DNA of 34,265 nt from Chara braunii (GCA_003427395.1 BFEA01000394.1:1159726-1193990), one strand, 5' to 3'; shown: positions 10,352-20,041, counted from the first letter of the stretch. Notes: a model not told the origin generated them from the letters alone. A program made the numbers and translations.

Positions 10352-10400
<49 letters not shown>
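10352..10400. repeat. (CT)n microsatellite
   Basis: Roughly 24 uninterrupted CT units. The sequence right after it (CGCAAACACCTCTATCCAAT) resembles the module that follows the (CT)n arrays at 15.87 and 16.79 kb, so it may be a distant member of the same mosaic repeat family. Confidence 0.9.
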
Positions 10401-10401
<1 letters not shown>

Positions 10402-10518
10402 CAAACACCTCTATCCAATGTCTCGCATTCGCGTTGCCTGTTTACGCTTCCATATCGTTTATATCATACTGCTGGTCGCCTTCCACGGCCGCTGGTTACG
10501 GTCGATAGGTGCATTGCA

Positions 10519-10530
10519 TATATATAAAAG
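10519..10530 (+). promoter_or_regulatory. TATA-box-like site
   Basis: TATATATAAAAG fits the eukaryotic TATA consensus. An ATG about 45 nt downstream opens only a 22-codon ORF. With no recognised gene behind it the site may have no function. Confidence 0.2.
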
Positions 10531-11044
10531 ATGCAGGGTGCGTACGTGTATTGTGCAGCGCGGGTGACCAACATGGATGCATGCTATGGAAGGAAGAACA
10601 AATGCATCATGACGATAGTTTGCCCTACAAATATACACTGAAGGCATTCACTTCAAACCGCTTGAAAATTTTGTAAGGCTCTCTCTCCCCCTCTCTTTCT
10701 CTCTGTCTTTTCTTTCTCTCTCTGTGTCTCTACTGCTACAGGGTCACATGACAACGCCCCCTCTACTTCCGCAAGTCTCCTAAAAATGTTGTGTGATATA
10801 AAGATTGCAAAATTGAAAAGGCATATCAGCAGCAAAGTTACACAACTGTCAAAAACACATGTTGCTTTATATGATTATGACAACAAATCTAAGCCACGAT
10901 CAGAGGTTCATCGCCTACTTAGCAGTGTGGTTCTCCGTGCTGCCACTTTACTAAGACAAAAACCGCATTTGCATTCATAATATATTTTTATTGTTTTAAC
11001 AGTTGCACTCGTTTTTCAAACTATCTTCATACTTTTATGTGCAG

Positions 11045-11082
11045 AGGCTGAAAAAAACGGAGCTTCTCAAGTGCTCATAAAG
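11045..11082 (+). other. Candidate 38-nt exon, copy 2
   Basis: Preceded by TTTTATGTGCAG and followed by GTATGTGA, it has the same length as the candidate exon at 8841-8878 and matches it at 22 of 38 positions. The upstream 45 nt match better (shared TATCTTCATA and TGCAG). Perhaps part of a duplicated gene or repeat; product unknown. Confidence 0.35.
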
Positions 11083-11925
11083 GTATGTGACTCTCAACTT
11101 CATGTCATGTCGAATATTGTCTCTCCTCTGTCTTTCTCTCCGCGTCCGCTTGTTCTTTTGCTCCTCTCTCACTGCTCTATCGCAACTCTGGCAAAACTGG
11201 CGCCGCCCAAACAACATCACACCCAACCGGAACCCCGACCTAAATGTCTCCCAAGAATGAGAAACTGAATGTTGCATCCAAAACCTGACACACTTTTCAA
11301 TGTAATCAACGGCTTTATCTTTGACTACCGGCTTCACCCTAACGTTTCTCAATGTCAATGCATAAACGCACATGCCTTTAATACTATTCGTTTGCGGGGT
11401 TACAAATGCAATATCATTCTTGCTTGAAGATTTAACAATTGAGTCTTACTTTTAGGTTTTAACCATGACACACGTCGGACTCCTCCTTTTTTGAAAAGTA
11501 ACAATCCGCTTCTTATTTCGCTGATAACTCGAAAAAATAAAAATGGTGCTTGCACACGCTCCTCCCCATTTTAGCATCGTTTGCTTATGCCTTAATGTTC
11601 AATTTCTGTTAATATCCGCTCCCTACGAACAAGTGGACACCTGAGAAGCTTCAATGCCTGGAGGTTTGCTTCCCGGTTTCCAGACAGATGCCGGCAATGA
11701 TGTTTTGGACATTAGTGATCTCTTTGCATCTTCTCTAAGTGAGCAAAGTCATCGATAGAAAGTCTTCTACTGTTTGTATCTATCCATGGTCGTTGTCCAG
11801 ATCATCTCTGCCTTGGTCCTCAGTTGCTACCCATGTTGGCAGCAACCTAGAAAGTAGATCCGTTTTCTCTTACTCTTTCTTCCCCCACCCCCTATTTCTA
11901 TTCAGAATATAAACCCTGTCATAAC
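11083..11925. other. No gene recognised
   Basis: Only short ORFs on both strands, none with a recognisable motif. A CT-rich patch lies near 11120-11180. Confidence 0.45.
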
Positions 11926-12064
11926 TTATGACAATGCAATTTTTTGGCTTTGCAGGGTCGACTGTGTATAAAGATTTATGTCTATTTTTTCCCCTTTTTC
12001 TCTTCTGTCATTTTTTGTCTGTCTGCTACATACTGTCCACGAAAAAAAAAATTGTATTTGTACG

Positions 12065-12439
12065 ATGGAGAAATATGAAGACAAAAAGTCATCATGGAAA
12101 TCAAAGATGGCTTCCTCTACGAAAAGACGGAGATTTCGTCGGAGGACCCAGACATCATCTTCTTCAGAACCAATTACACCTCCCGCACCCACATTGCAAA
12201 CTTGCCAGCCATTTCTTTTAGTTCCCCAAGTTTCTCCTCCTCCACACAACCTTCGTCCAGGCCCATGTTCTCCTCCACCGCCACCAAAAATGCCCAGGCA
12301 ACGTAGACGAGCACGTATCTGCAGATCTTTAGATTACGTCATATTTCTTTTGATTTTTTTGCTTTTTGTCATCGAAATCATTCTTTTGCATGATAGGGTT
12401 CACCATTCATTGCTAACTTTCCCGACGATGTTCTTCTGA
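12065..12439 (+). CDS. Hypothetical basic Ser/Pro-rich protein or exon
   Basis: From ATG 12065 this frame encodes about 124 aa: a Lys/Ser/Arg-rich start with KRRRFRRR (NLS-like), a Pro-rich middle (SPPPPPPKMP), a second basic patch (RQRRRAR), then a hydrophobic stretch (VIFLLIFLLFVIEIILL) that may be translated intron. An acceptor-like TTTGGCTTTGCAG lies at about 11943-11955. An internal ATGGCTTCCTCT at 12107 is repeated at 12615, the start of the next ORF, so the two may be related. Function is not known. Confidence 0.3.
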   Translation: MEKYEDKKSSWKSKMASSTKRRRFRRRTQTSSSSEPITPPAPTLQTCQPFLLVPQVSPPPHNLRPGPCSPPPPPKMPRQRRRARICRSLDYVIFLLIFLLFVIEIILLHDRVHHSLLTFPTMFF

Positions 12440-12566
12440 TCCAAATTCATTGCTAACATTCATTGCATGATAGGGTTCACCATTCATTGCATGATAGGGT
12501 TCACCATATTTCTGCTCTACCTTTTCGCTCTTTAACTTTCCCGACAATGTTCTCCTGATCCAAATT
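12389..12566. repeat. Local direct repeats between two ORFs
   Basis: CATGATAGGGTTCACCAT occurs three times (from 12389, 12466 and 12490). A longer block with ACTTTCCCGAC, ATGTTCT and TGATCCAAATTC occurs twice (about 12415-12449 and 12534-12566). This is a short interleaved tandem duplication in an apparent intron or spacer. Confidence 0.75.
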
Positions 12567-12614
12567 CCTTGACGGTTTTATGACATTTGGATAATCTTCT
12601 TGTGTTTTCACCAG

Positions 12615-13292
12615 ATGGCTTCCTCTTCTCCTGCCAAACATGCTGCCAGTCATGATGACCAACCGCCGCCAATCAAACATAACCGCCTTTCGCTGCTTGA
12701 ACAAATCAAACTGTCACAACAGCCCAAAAAGCGTCCCAAGCCGCCCAAAAAACGGATCATTCACACGACCACTCTTCAACTTGAAGAATTCATTCATTCA
12801 GAAGCAGAAAAAGCAAGCCAGCCTCCTACAGACCAACCAGTTGAACAAGTGGAGGTCATTGAGAAAGGGAACCTGGTTCATCATGTCTGGCTTTGGGCAG
12901 ACTCGGAGCAGAAACATCTGCTCGACATGACCATTGTTGATATTGGACAAGAGGGCGCGATCGAAGTAGCGCATTAAACCTTGACACACACTTACAGAGA
13001 CACACAGTGAGATCTTCTGCCCTTGTTACGCAGAGGGACCACATACAATTATCCCAAAGCTGCGACGATATCAGAGGTTGGTACACTCGTGACATTCTTG
13101 CATACCACGGACCACAAATACTTCAGATCTTTTGGACTTCACATGCCTGTCTTCAACACAAATGCAAGACATATGATTCCTGCTCCGACAATTGTGCCTC
13201 CTGCCACCGAAGCTTCAAACCAGACAAATGTTTCTCTGCTGTTTGAAAACACGTCGTCCGGGGTAACTGATAGTGGCGTGTCAAGTTTCTAG
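12615..13292 (+). pseudogene. Possible RPA-like OB-fold protein, broken
   Basis: ATG 12615 directly follows an acceptor-like TTTTCACCAG. The frame gives 120 aa, then runs through TAA 12975-12977 and a TGA near 13008 in the same frame to 13292. The start is basic and Pro/Lys-rich (QPKKRPKPPKKR). Then comes HHVWLWADSEQKHLLDMTIV followed by DIGQEGAIEV and, after the stops, LLRRGTTYNYPKAATIS. The order (LDMxIxDxxGxxIxV, then LxxGxxYxY) resembles the OB folds of RPA70-type ssDNA-binding proteins. Plant-type Helitrons often carry such a gene. The match is by eye only and the family call is tentative. Confidence 0.35.
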
Positions 13293-14297
13293 ACTGATGA
13301 GCATTCCGCCGCCTGACCTTCTGCTTCTTCGCTGCTTTCTTCTTCACTTTTGCCCTCATATCTTGTACAATACAATCTTCCACTGTCAAACACAACAGTT
13401 CATACGCAGTACCACGGTTTGCCACATATCCACATTTTCTTTTCTTTCTCGGACTGCCTTAGTTGTATTATATGATTGATCAGTTAGTCATCCAACCTTT
13501 TCCATTCGCATACAAATAACTGGTCTTGTGATTTTTGCTTCAGCTTTTTCATTTCGCCATATCATCACGCCTTTTTTGCACTCTTTTGAAACCGCTCGCC
13601 TTCATAAACACTGTCATGCGTTGTATACTAGAATAAATGGCTGCCTATTATGGCCGAACGCTTGCAAATCATGACACACTGCCATATTGCAGAGCTCGTT
13701 ACTATAAAGACCACGTGCAAATACGAATTTTTCATGCTGCTCCACAACGCAAAAACCATTAAAGCAAGGATGAGAACATGTGTCGTATATACTGTTGCTC
13801 CTATCACAACAAAGAAAACGAGAAAGAAAGGCAGACAAAAAACAGAGAAAAGACAAGAGAGAAAGTTTGGGCAGACAAGACACAAAGAAAGGAGGAGCAA
13901 AACAAAGAAAAGGAAGAAAGAAAAAACACAAGGAAAGAAGGAAAAACAACGCGAACACAGGTCGGTCAGACGAAAAAATCACATCTTTGGGGCAAAGTTT
14001 GCTAATCCGGTGAACCGGCATTACAAGAAGTGGGATGATCAACACTGCAAACTGTGGATGGAGAATGGGCAGAATGGTCAAGAATCGACAAGCTAGAAAA
14101 TGGTTGAAGTGCAGCACAGATGGCCAACATTCATGCATGTTGTTGAAAGAGGAGCGAAGGGACGAAAGACGACCCAACAAGCAAGTCGTTCCAACAAGAA
14201 TAATGAGCGATTCCAGACATGCATCAGTGATGGCATCAGAACTGATCAACGCACTCTTCACATACAATTGAACATTTATGTACATACTTTGTCTGCA
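13293..14297. other. No convincing gene; purine-rich coding-like stretch
   Basis: ORFs exist on both strands but look like composition effects. Between about 13800 and 13990 the + strand is rich in GAAA/AGAAA and so gives Lys/Glu-rich peptides, while the - strand gives Leu/Phe/Ser-rich ones. A short + frame from ATG 13637 (41 codons, start MAAYYGRTLANHDT) sits in a good start context but shows no motif. Confidence 0.4.
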
Positions 14298-14524
14298 CCA
14301 TGCAGACGATTTGTCTGTTCTGAGCAAATGTAGTTAGCAATTTAGCAACAGAAAACTGTTTCGATGTCAAGAGAGAGAAAAAAAAGAGAGAGAAAGAGAG
14401 AAAGAAAGAGAGAGAAAGACAGCAAAAAAGAGAGACGGACAGAGAGGGAAAACATTGATGTCTGTATATATGTGTCAGTGTGTAAGAAAAAGAGAGAGAA
14501 AAAAGAGAGAGAGAGAGAGAGAGG

Positions 14525-14567
<43 letters not shown>

Positions 14568-14760
14568 AGAAAGAGAAAAAATATAAGAAAACACTACTAT
14601 ATGGAAGGGGGAAGAAAAAAAGAGATATAAAAAAACACATAGATAGAGTGGAGACAGTTGATAAGACAAGAGACTTGAGCTAGAAACAGAAAGACGAAAA
14701 AAAAGAGATGACATCTTCTTCTGCTGATTGAGTCTTAGTTTCCGTTCTTCTTTCAGATGT
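14298..14760. repeat. Mosaic module A (duplicated at 15281-15480)
   Basis: The module begins CCATGCAGACGATTTGTCTG and includes GTAGTTAGCAA. It ends in a block with GGAGACAGTTGATAAGA and GAGCTAGAAA. The same blocks appear in the same order at 15281-15480. In this copy about 300 nt of GA-rich sequence and a 42-nt A run separate the two blocks. Confidence 0.7.
14364..14566. repeat. (GA)n-rich tract ending in a 42-nt A run
   Basis: Purine-only stretches of GA/GAAA are followed by an uninterrupted A run at 14525-14566. Peptides predicted here (Lys/Arg/Glu repeats on +, Ser/Leu/Phe repeats on -) are translation of the repeat and should not be annotated. Confidence 0.9.
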
Positions 14761-15072
14761 GACAGATACCCCATAGTTAATGCAGAAGACGCTAAGAAAT
14801 GCAGCGGCCATACCTGCTACATATAAAAGGACCTGAGTAGGTGTAAAAAGAATAATAATCGGTCTTGTTGGATCAAATGTGTATATGTGTGCAACAAAGT
14901 CGCCGAGGACAAACATTTCTTGTACATTGGTTGCGATTTTGGAGACGAGATTTTTTTGTGCTAGCTCAGTCTTATGCCCTTGCAGTCTCCTGCTCTCTCC
15001 CTTCTTACCTCTGTCCTCTTCTTTACAACTTGGTGTGGAAAAAAAAAAGGGGGGACAGAAGAAAAAAAACAA
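14680..15072 (-). CDS. Hypothetical ORF with one membrane-like segment
   Basis: A 130-aa - strand frame. Residues from LAQKNLVSKIATNVQEMF onward look more protein-like than the neighbours, with a hydrophobic stretch (IIILFTPTQVLLYVAGMAAA) that could span a membrane, then a charged tail (SERRTETKTQSAEED). The start (poly-Phe) comes from an A-rich tract and is not a likely true start. The tail region is duplicated in the - strand frame at about 15420-15480 (SHVKSKIETQPAQKDF). It may be a terminal exon; no family is recognised. Confidence 0.25.
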   Translation of the reverse strand: MFFFFCPPFFFSTPSCKEEDRGKKGESRRLQGHKTELAQKNLVSKIATNVQEMFVLGDFVAHIYTFDPTRPIIILFTPTQVLLYVAGMAAAFLSVFCINYGVSVTSERRTETKTQSAEEDVISFFSSFCF

Positions 15073-15093
15073 AGAGAAAGAAAAAATGGTAAT

Positions 15094-15098
15094 TTACG

Positions 15099-15132
<34 letters not shown>

Positions 15133-15190
15133 TTTCTCTCTCTCTCTCTCTATGTCTCTTTTTCGCTTTTATTTTGTTTCTCTCTTTCTG

Positions 15191-15227
<37 letters not shown>
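15094..15227. repeat. (CT)n-rich tract ending in a 31-nt T run
   Basis: CT-rich repeats run from 15094 and end with T at 15197-15227. Together with the GA tract and A run at 14364-14566 it forms an inverted arrangement (purine/A then pyrimidine/T) around about 630 nt. Confidence 0.9.
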
Positions 15228-15280
15228 CTCTTTTTTGTGACAAATAAATATTTTTATACATATTTTTTTTTCTAAGGCTC

Positions 15281-15480
15281 GCCATGCAGATGGTTGGTCT
15301 GTTCTAAACAAACGTAGTTAGCAACAACAATGGAAGTTATGCCAGAAAGAAAGGGGGGAAATCTTGAAAGACACGTAGATGGAATGGAGACAGTAGATAA
15401 GAGAAGGTAGTTAGGCTAGAAAAATCTTTTTGTGCTGGCTGAGTTTCAATTTTGCTTTTCACATGTGATCTCTCATCTGA
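15281..15480. repeat. Mosaic module A, second copy
   Basis: CCATGCAGATGGTTGGTCTG with GTAGTTAGCAA, then GGAGACAGTAGATAAGA and GGCTAGAAAAATCTT, repeat the module at 14298-14760 without the GA/poly(A) insert. The copies differ by scattered substitutions, so the duplication is not recent. Confidence 0.7.
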
Positions 15481-15498
15481 ATGTTCACTGATATATGC

Positions 15499-15516
15499 GG
15501 CTCTCTCTCTTTCGTT

Positions 15517-15587
<71 letters not shown>

Positions 15588-15738
15588 GTTTCTCTCTTTC
15601 GTTTTTCTTTTCTCTCTCTGTTTCTCTCTCTCTCTTTCTCCCTCTCTCTCTCACTACAAAAAATTGTGTCCAGTGTTGCATAATCTTGTCTTATCACACG
15701 CTGCTGTCACTGGCAGACATAAACAATGTTCCATTCAA

Positions 15739-15801
<63 letters not shown>

Positions 15802-15813
15802 GCCCTTTCCTGT

Positions 15814-15868
<55 letters not shown>
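15499..15868. repeat. Series of long (CT)n arrays
   Basis: Three main CT arrays (about 15521-15574, 15741-15797 and 15817-15868) are separated by short unique pieces. An N at 15869 marks uncertain sequence at the end of the last one. Ser/Leu repeat peptides read through here are artefacts. Confidence 0.95.
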
Positions 15869-17090
15869 NGCGCAAAGATCTCTATCCAATGTTGCATAGT
15901 TTTGTCTTATCACACACTTGTGTCACTGCAGCAAACAGAAACACTATTCCATTAAGCATCTATAGCCTTCACCCAAATAACAAAAAGAAAGCAAGAAGGG
16001 GAGGGAAGAATGCGGAGGTTACTTCGCATGAATTGGAGCCGACGCTACTAATGTGAGCATGACTGGAGTATGCTGTTACTTCTTAGAATTAGAATTCAGC
16101 TTATGCAGTGAGAAAGGAAAAGTGTGCAGTGAGAGAGAGAAAAAAAAAGAAGAGTATGCTGTGATAGGAAGAGAAAATGCTTCTTTGCCGTTTATTCTCC
16201 CCCTCTTTCTTTCTTTATTTTTCTCTGTTTCCCGTCCTTTCTCTGTTTTCTTCTTTCAGAGGCATTTATCAGACTGTACAAACTCTCTCTCTCTCTCTCT
16301 CTCTTCGAACTTTCCCTGCCGGAAGCAAAGACCCCCTCCCCCCACTTATGCATAATCACAAACCATGTATCGAACGGTACACACGTCCATATTCGATCGA
16401 CAAAACCTGCATCCCTCTCCAAAGCCCCATATCTTCTCTCTCTGTTCTCTCTCCCTCTCCCTCTCTCTTTCTCTCTCTCTATGTATGAGGACTTTCCCCC
16501 GCCAGAAAAAAAAAAAACAGAGAAAAGAAAGAGTTAGCTATCTAAGTGTTGAAAAGAGGGATGACATCATGATGACTGACAAAAGGAAACGCAGAGAAGC
16601 GGGTGTGAAATAAATTACGCGAACTACTCACAACGCAGATGGGACGATTCATAATGCCAGATATATTTTTCATAATTGCACTTCGCATGAATTGAGGACA
16701 ACGTTACTGGTGTGAACATGGCCTGAGTATGCTCTTACTTCTTAGCATTAGAATTTAGCTTTTTGTCTCTCTTTCTTTCTCTTTCTCACTGCAAAAACTT
16801 GTGTCCAATGTTGCATAATTTTGTCTTATCACACGCTGGTCTCACTGCGGCAAACGGAAACACTGTTCCAATCGACATCTGCAGTCTTCGACCAAATAGC
16901 AAAAAGGGACAAAAAGGAAGAGGGGTTCAATTTTGTCAATTTGTTGCAAATGCTTGACATGACTAACAAGAAGAAACACAGAAGGGCAGATATGAAACAA
17001 GTTACGAAAACTTCTCGCAACGCAGATGGGACGATTCATGATGCTCGATATATATTGTCATATGTTCTGGCCACCCTCATCAGGTTATAA
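15651..17090. repeat. Tandem copies of a mosaic repeat family
   Basis: Three copies of a block with TCCAATGTTGCATA, TTGTCTTATCACAC, TCACTG and AAACACT begin near 15657, 15876 and 16793. A second block (CTTCGCATGAATTG to TTAGAATT) occurs at about 16022-16100 and 16681-16760. A third (GCAGATGGGACGATTCAT) occurs at about 16635 and 17022. Each set is preceded by CT-rich DNA. Order and spacing are partly preserved, so this is an array of diverged units rather than genes. It has no coding content I can support. Confidence 0.8.
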
Positions 17091-17099
17091 TGTTTTTTT

Positions 17100-17103
<4 letters not shown>

Positions 17104-17167
<64 letters not shown>
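17104..17167. repeat. (CT)n microsatellite
   Basis: About 31 clean CT units, directly followed by a 56-bp tandem duplication. Confidence 0.95.
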
Positions 17168-17170
<3 letters not shown>

Positions 17171-17173
17171 TGT

Positions 17174-17285
17174 AACCTTGCACATTACCGAAACCTTCGA
17201 CACGGGGGTGTAGCAGATGTGGCATATACAACCTTGCACATTACCGACACCTTCGACCCGGGGGGGGGAGCAGATGTGACGGCCC
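17174..17285. repeat. 56-bp tandem duplication
   Basis: AACCTTGCACATTACCGA starts at 17174 and again at 17230. Both units contain ACCTTCGAC, a G run and GCAGATGTG. They differ at a few positions, mainly in the G run. Confidence 0.85.
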
Positions 17286-17364
17286 CTCCCCCATACTGCG
17301 ATATAATCAGCAACATATATCGGACCATGCCCACATGCAAATTCGCTCGAGAAAATGGTCACTC

Positions 17365-17366
<2 letters not shown>

Positions 17367-17409
<43 letters not shown>

Positions 17410-17412
17410 CCT
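17367..17412. repeat. (CT)n microsatellite
   Basis: CT array with one TTT interruption near its right end. Confidence 0.9.
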
Positions 17413-18006
17413 CGATTTTGACTCGGCTTCGTAGTCTGCATCGGTAGGCAGGCTGAAGACTGTATGGAGTGAGCGGTCGAGGGCGAAGCTGTGCGGGTTG
17501 TTTAGCTATTGCATTGTGCACATGGGTGCCACACAGCACACAGCACACGAAACAAAGGCTGCCATGCAGCAACACTATTGGCCATTGAACTAGCTATGTG
17601 CGATTGGAGGGGGAAGAACGTCTAACATAACGTCCTGTAACTGGACCAAACCTGGCCAGGTATCGATGCATGCCTTTACCCCTGAACAGTCTATAGAAAA
17701 CAACAACATGTCAAAAACGCTAATAGACAGAAGAATTTGGATCTGACTTAATCAAAGACCCCATCCGCGAATATTATTGGTATATTTGCACTGAGATTTC
17801 ACCATCAACATGATTCCTGAGAAATCGGACGCCCATTTCAAGATTTGAGTATTAAAATAAGCATTCGAAACTATATGCACAACGACGTCTCACATGACAT
17901 CGCTGTAAATAGAACACACTAAACCGGGTCCTCATTCCTGCGTTTACCCCTAAACAGTTTATACAAAATAACAAAACCCGTGACGAGTAGCTTCGACAGA
18001 CAGACC
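17413..18006. repeat. Non-coding, with a diverged direct repeat
   Basis: No gene. Segments at about 17620-17700 and 17883-17965 share CGTCTNACATNAC, TGTAA and TTTACCCCTNAACAGT in the same order, about 265 bp apart. They look like two old copies of one repeat. Confidence 0.55.
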
Positions 18007-18033
18007 TCTCTCTCTCTCTCTCTCTCTCTCTCT
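18007..18033. repeat. Short (CT)n microsatellite
   Basis: About 14 CT units following a run of unique sequence. Confidence 0.9.
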
Positions 18034-18718
18034 AGACCCCGGCTCAGTCACAAATCCTAGACCTTGCCAAGTTAGAGTTCATGTCCAGGTTTGCATGTAC
18101 GTCAAAAGCCATGCAAAAATCTTTAGTTTAGTTGCAAAATTGTGGGTCAAACCCATAGCCGATCTCTGTCCAACTGCCAGTCCAACTCAGCATGTTGGTC
18201 AATGTACAAGTGTATATCAGGGTTTGCGTCAAAGTCTATGTCATGATCTAGATCAAAATGTCTCCCCCTGCAGTATGATCGCACTGTCCTTAAGGGTGTA
18301 TCTTTCCATTTCTACTTCTACAATTAAGGCCCGCTTCGCAAAGTCCGCATTTTTACATTATGCGGAGACGGCGTTAAGAAAACAGACATTCTTCTCCCTG
18401 TTTATAACACGGTTGCACTTTTTTCACGGCAAGCCTACACTCCCACATAGGCAACAAGTTTCATGTGCATTCGGGCTCAAGAAATTAAAAAAAAAACAGA
18501 AAAGACGCAGAAATGGCAGACCGGTCAGAAAACCCGAGCCGCCCCGCGACGTCACACTCTGATCCGGAATTCTGCTGCACAACACGGATCGTATTTTTCT
18601 GAGCTACTGGTATATACGCTTATGAAATGTGCCATATTGTGCTCCCCTTCCAAGCAAAACAAACAAACCTGTCTATACCCGAGTCCCGGCTCCACATGAA
18701 GATACGAAAATCGCTGGC
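18034..18718. other. No gene recognised
   Basis: The 155-codon + frame at 18095-18562 shows no motif and ends in an A-rich Lys tract. I see no support for a gene. Confidence 0.4.
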
Positions 18719-18929
18719 TGCGCCACCACGCTAGGCGTGGTCTAACAGTGGCTAAGGGGTTCTTTTTTTGAACAAGGGAATGTCGAAAACTCCTTGACAT
18801 TTATTGAAAATTACGGTGTTTCGACATCGGTGTGGCGAGGCACTTACGCCCATGGCACCACACATGGACAGAGGATGCTCCCTAATGGCGTACCCCCAAC
18901 TGTTAGACCACGCCCAGCGTGGTGGCGCA
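18719..18929. mobile_element. Foldback element with 31-bp inverted arms
   Basis: Arms at 18719-18749 and 18899-18929 are inverted copies matching at 30 of 31 positions. Each arm also contains its own small palindrome (CCACGC and GCGTGG separated by 3 nt). An inner inverted pair (ATGTCGAAA near 18780 and TTTCGACAT near 18824) nests inside. The 149-nt interior has no ORF. This fits a MITE or foldback transposon, or the source of a long hairpin RNA. A target-site duplication is not evident. Confidence 0.6.
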
Positions 18930-19039
18930 TCCTGGGGCCGTGGATCAGATGGCTTGTAGTAGCACAATTTTCGATTAGTGTCTAAGCACTTGACCCGGGC
19001 CCCCCCCGGTCAGATTGCATGGGGGGAAAGGTGGTGTGG

Positions 19040-19130
19040 AGGAGGGGGAGCCCAGACCATACACATTGCATAAGCCCGATGGGGATTGAACCTTGGACCT
19101 CCTGGACGCCAACTGAACGGGCCCTGAGTT
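19040..19130 (-). other. Weak tRNA-like (Pol III box) sequence
   Basis: On the - strand a B-box-like GGTTCAATCC and, 17 nt before it, an A-box-like TTCAGTTGG occur, with GCCCG and CGGGC at the outer ends. The spacing is too short for a normal tRNA, so it is at best a tRNA-derived remnant. Confidence 0.2.
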
Positions 19131-19573
19131 GGGTCTGTGGTGCCCTTCGTGGTCCTTTTTCACAAGCAAACGGTTAAGTCAAAACGCTCAAAACCGTCCA
19201 CTGCGCTGTCGGTGCGAATACCCTTACAAGGGTATCCGCCCTGGTTTTTGCAAGTGACAGAAAAAAATAGTTTTGGTTTAAAGTTTAAGTATACCATGCT
19301 AAGCGCGGCCGTGTCTGTAATTGCATTGACTAGGTGGTTGACCACAATAGCGAGTGTGTGGGCGCCCAGGTTTAGGGCGCGCGTGATCTTTTTCTGTTGT
19401 TGATTGTAAAGCCGGCCTGGACCTCGGTCGTTTTGCTAAGTGATATTATTATTATTTATTTATTAAGCAGGAATTAAGGATATTTTCCTTTGATTGGTAC
19501 TTATGACCGAGCCGAGCGCACGTGCGGAGAACGATCCCGACGACGGCATCGGTGACGACGGCGCGACTTCGTG

Positions 19574-20041
19574 AGGTGAACGGGAAGTGTAGGATGGCGC
19601 ACAGGGCAATTATCGCACGGTAAGAGCAAGCCGGCGTTGGCGCTGGGAGCCGCACAGCCGTTTTGTTGGGCCAAAGCGCCGCACCGCACCCCCTTGTATG
19701 GTACTCTGCGGGCGCTGGTCTCAGGCTTGGGCATAGCCCTATAGGTTACGGCATCGAGCTATTGCTGCGGAGGTTCTGGGGTCGAGGTCGGCGGGCGTCG
19801 GTGCAACAACTGCAGCAGAGCGTGCGGAGGAAACCGAGGGGTTGAGGGTCGATGGGCTATCCCCCTCTGGTTTTTGTTGACAGAAGTAGCGGCGGGGCCG
19901 ATCCATAGGACCGGTGGGGCTTTAACAGCCCCCACACCATGCATAGGTGCCATAAATTATGATATTTTATGTCTTTTATTTTTTGTTCTTATTTATTTAT
20001 CTATTTGTTTTTTTTTCTTTTATTGTTAATGCGCGGCCCCG
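19574..20041 (+). mobile_element. Extra SINE-like module present only in the left LTR
   Basis: This 468-nt segment is missing from the 3' copy, where the flanks join at 33449/33450. It contains a tRNA-like part with an A box (TAGCCCTATAGGTTACGGCA, from 19734) and a B box (GGGTCGAGGTC, 19779-19789), then a body and an AT-rich tail. A related module follows at 20231-20620. It may be an insertion in the left copy or a deletion from the right one; no clean target-site duplication is seen. Confidence 0.5.

Noticed and set aside
13153-13425. 90-codon - strand ORF with KKKAAKKQKVRRR
   Set aside because: It overlaps the OB-fold-like frame on the other strand and shows only a basic patch.
13614-14327. 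237-codon - strand ORF rich in Leu/Phe/Ser
   Set aside because: It is antisense to a purine-rich stretch; the hydrophobic content follows from composition and no motif is visible.
15452-16056. Long Ser/Leu-rich ORFs on + and Arg/Glu-rich ORFs on -
   Set aside because: They are translations of (CT)n arrays, which stay open in every frame.
17036-17575. 179-codon - strand ORF
   Set aside because: Two (GA)n arrays and a tandem duplication make up most of it.
19137-19403. Frame shared by both LTR copies (also 33040-33279)
   Set aside because: It is shared because the DNA is repeated. Most differences by eye change the amino acid, so it does not look selected as a protein.
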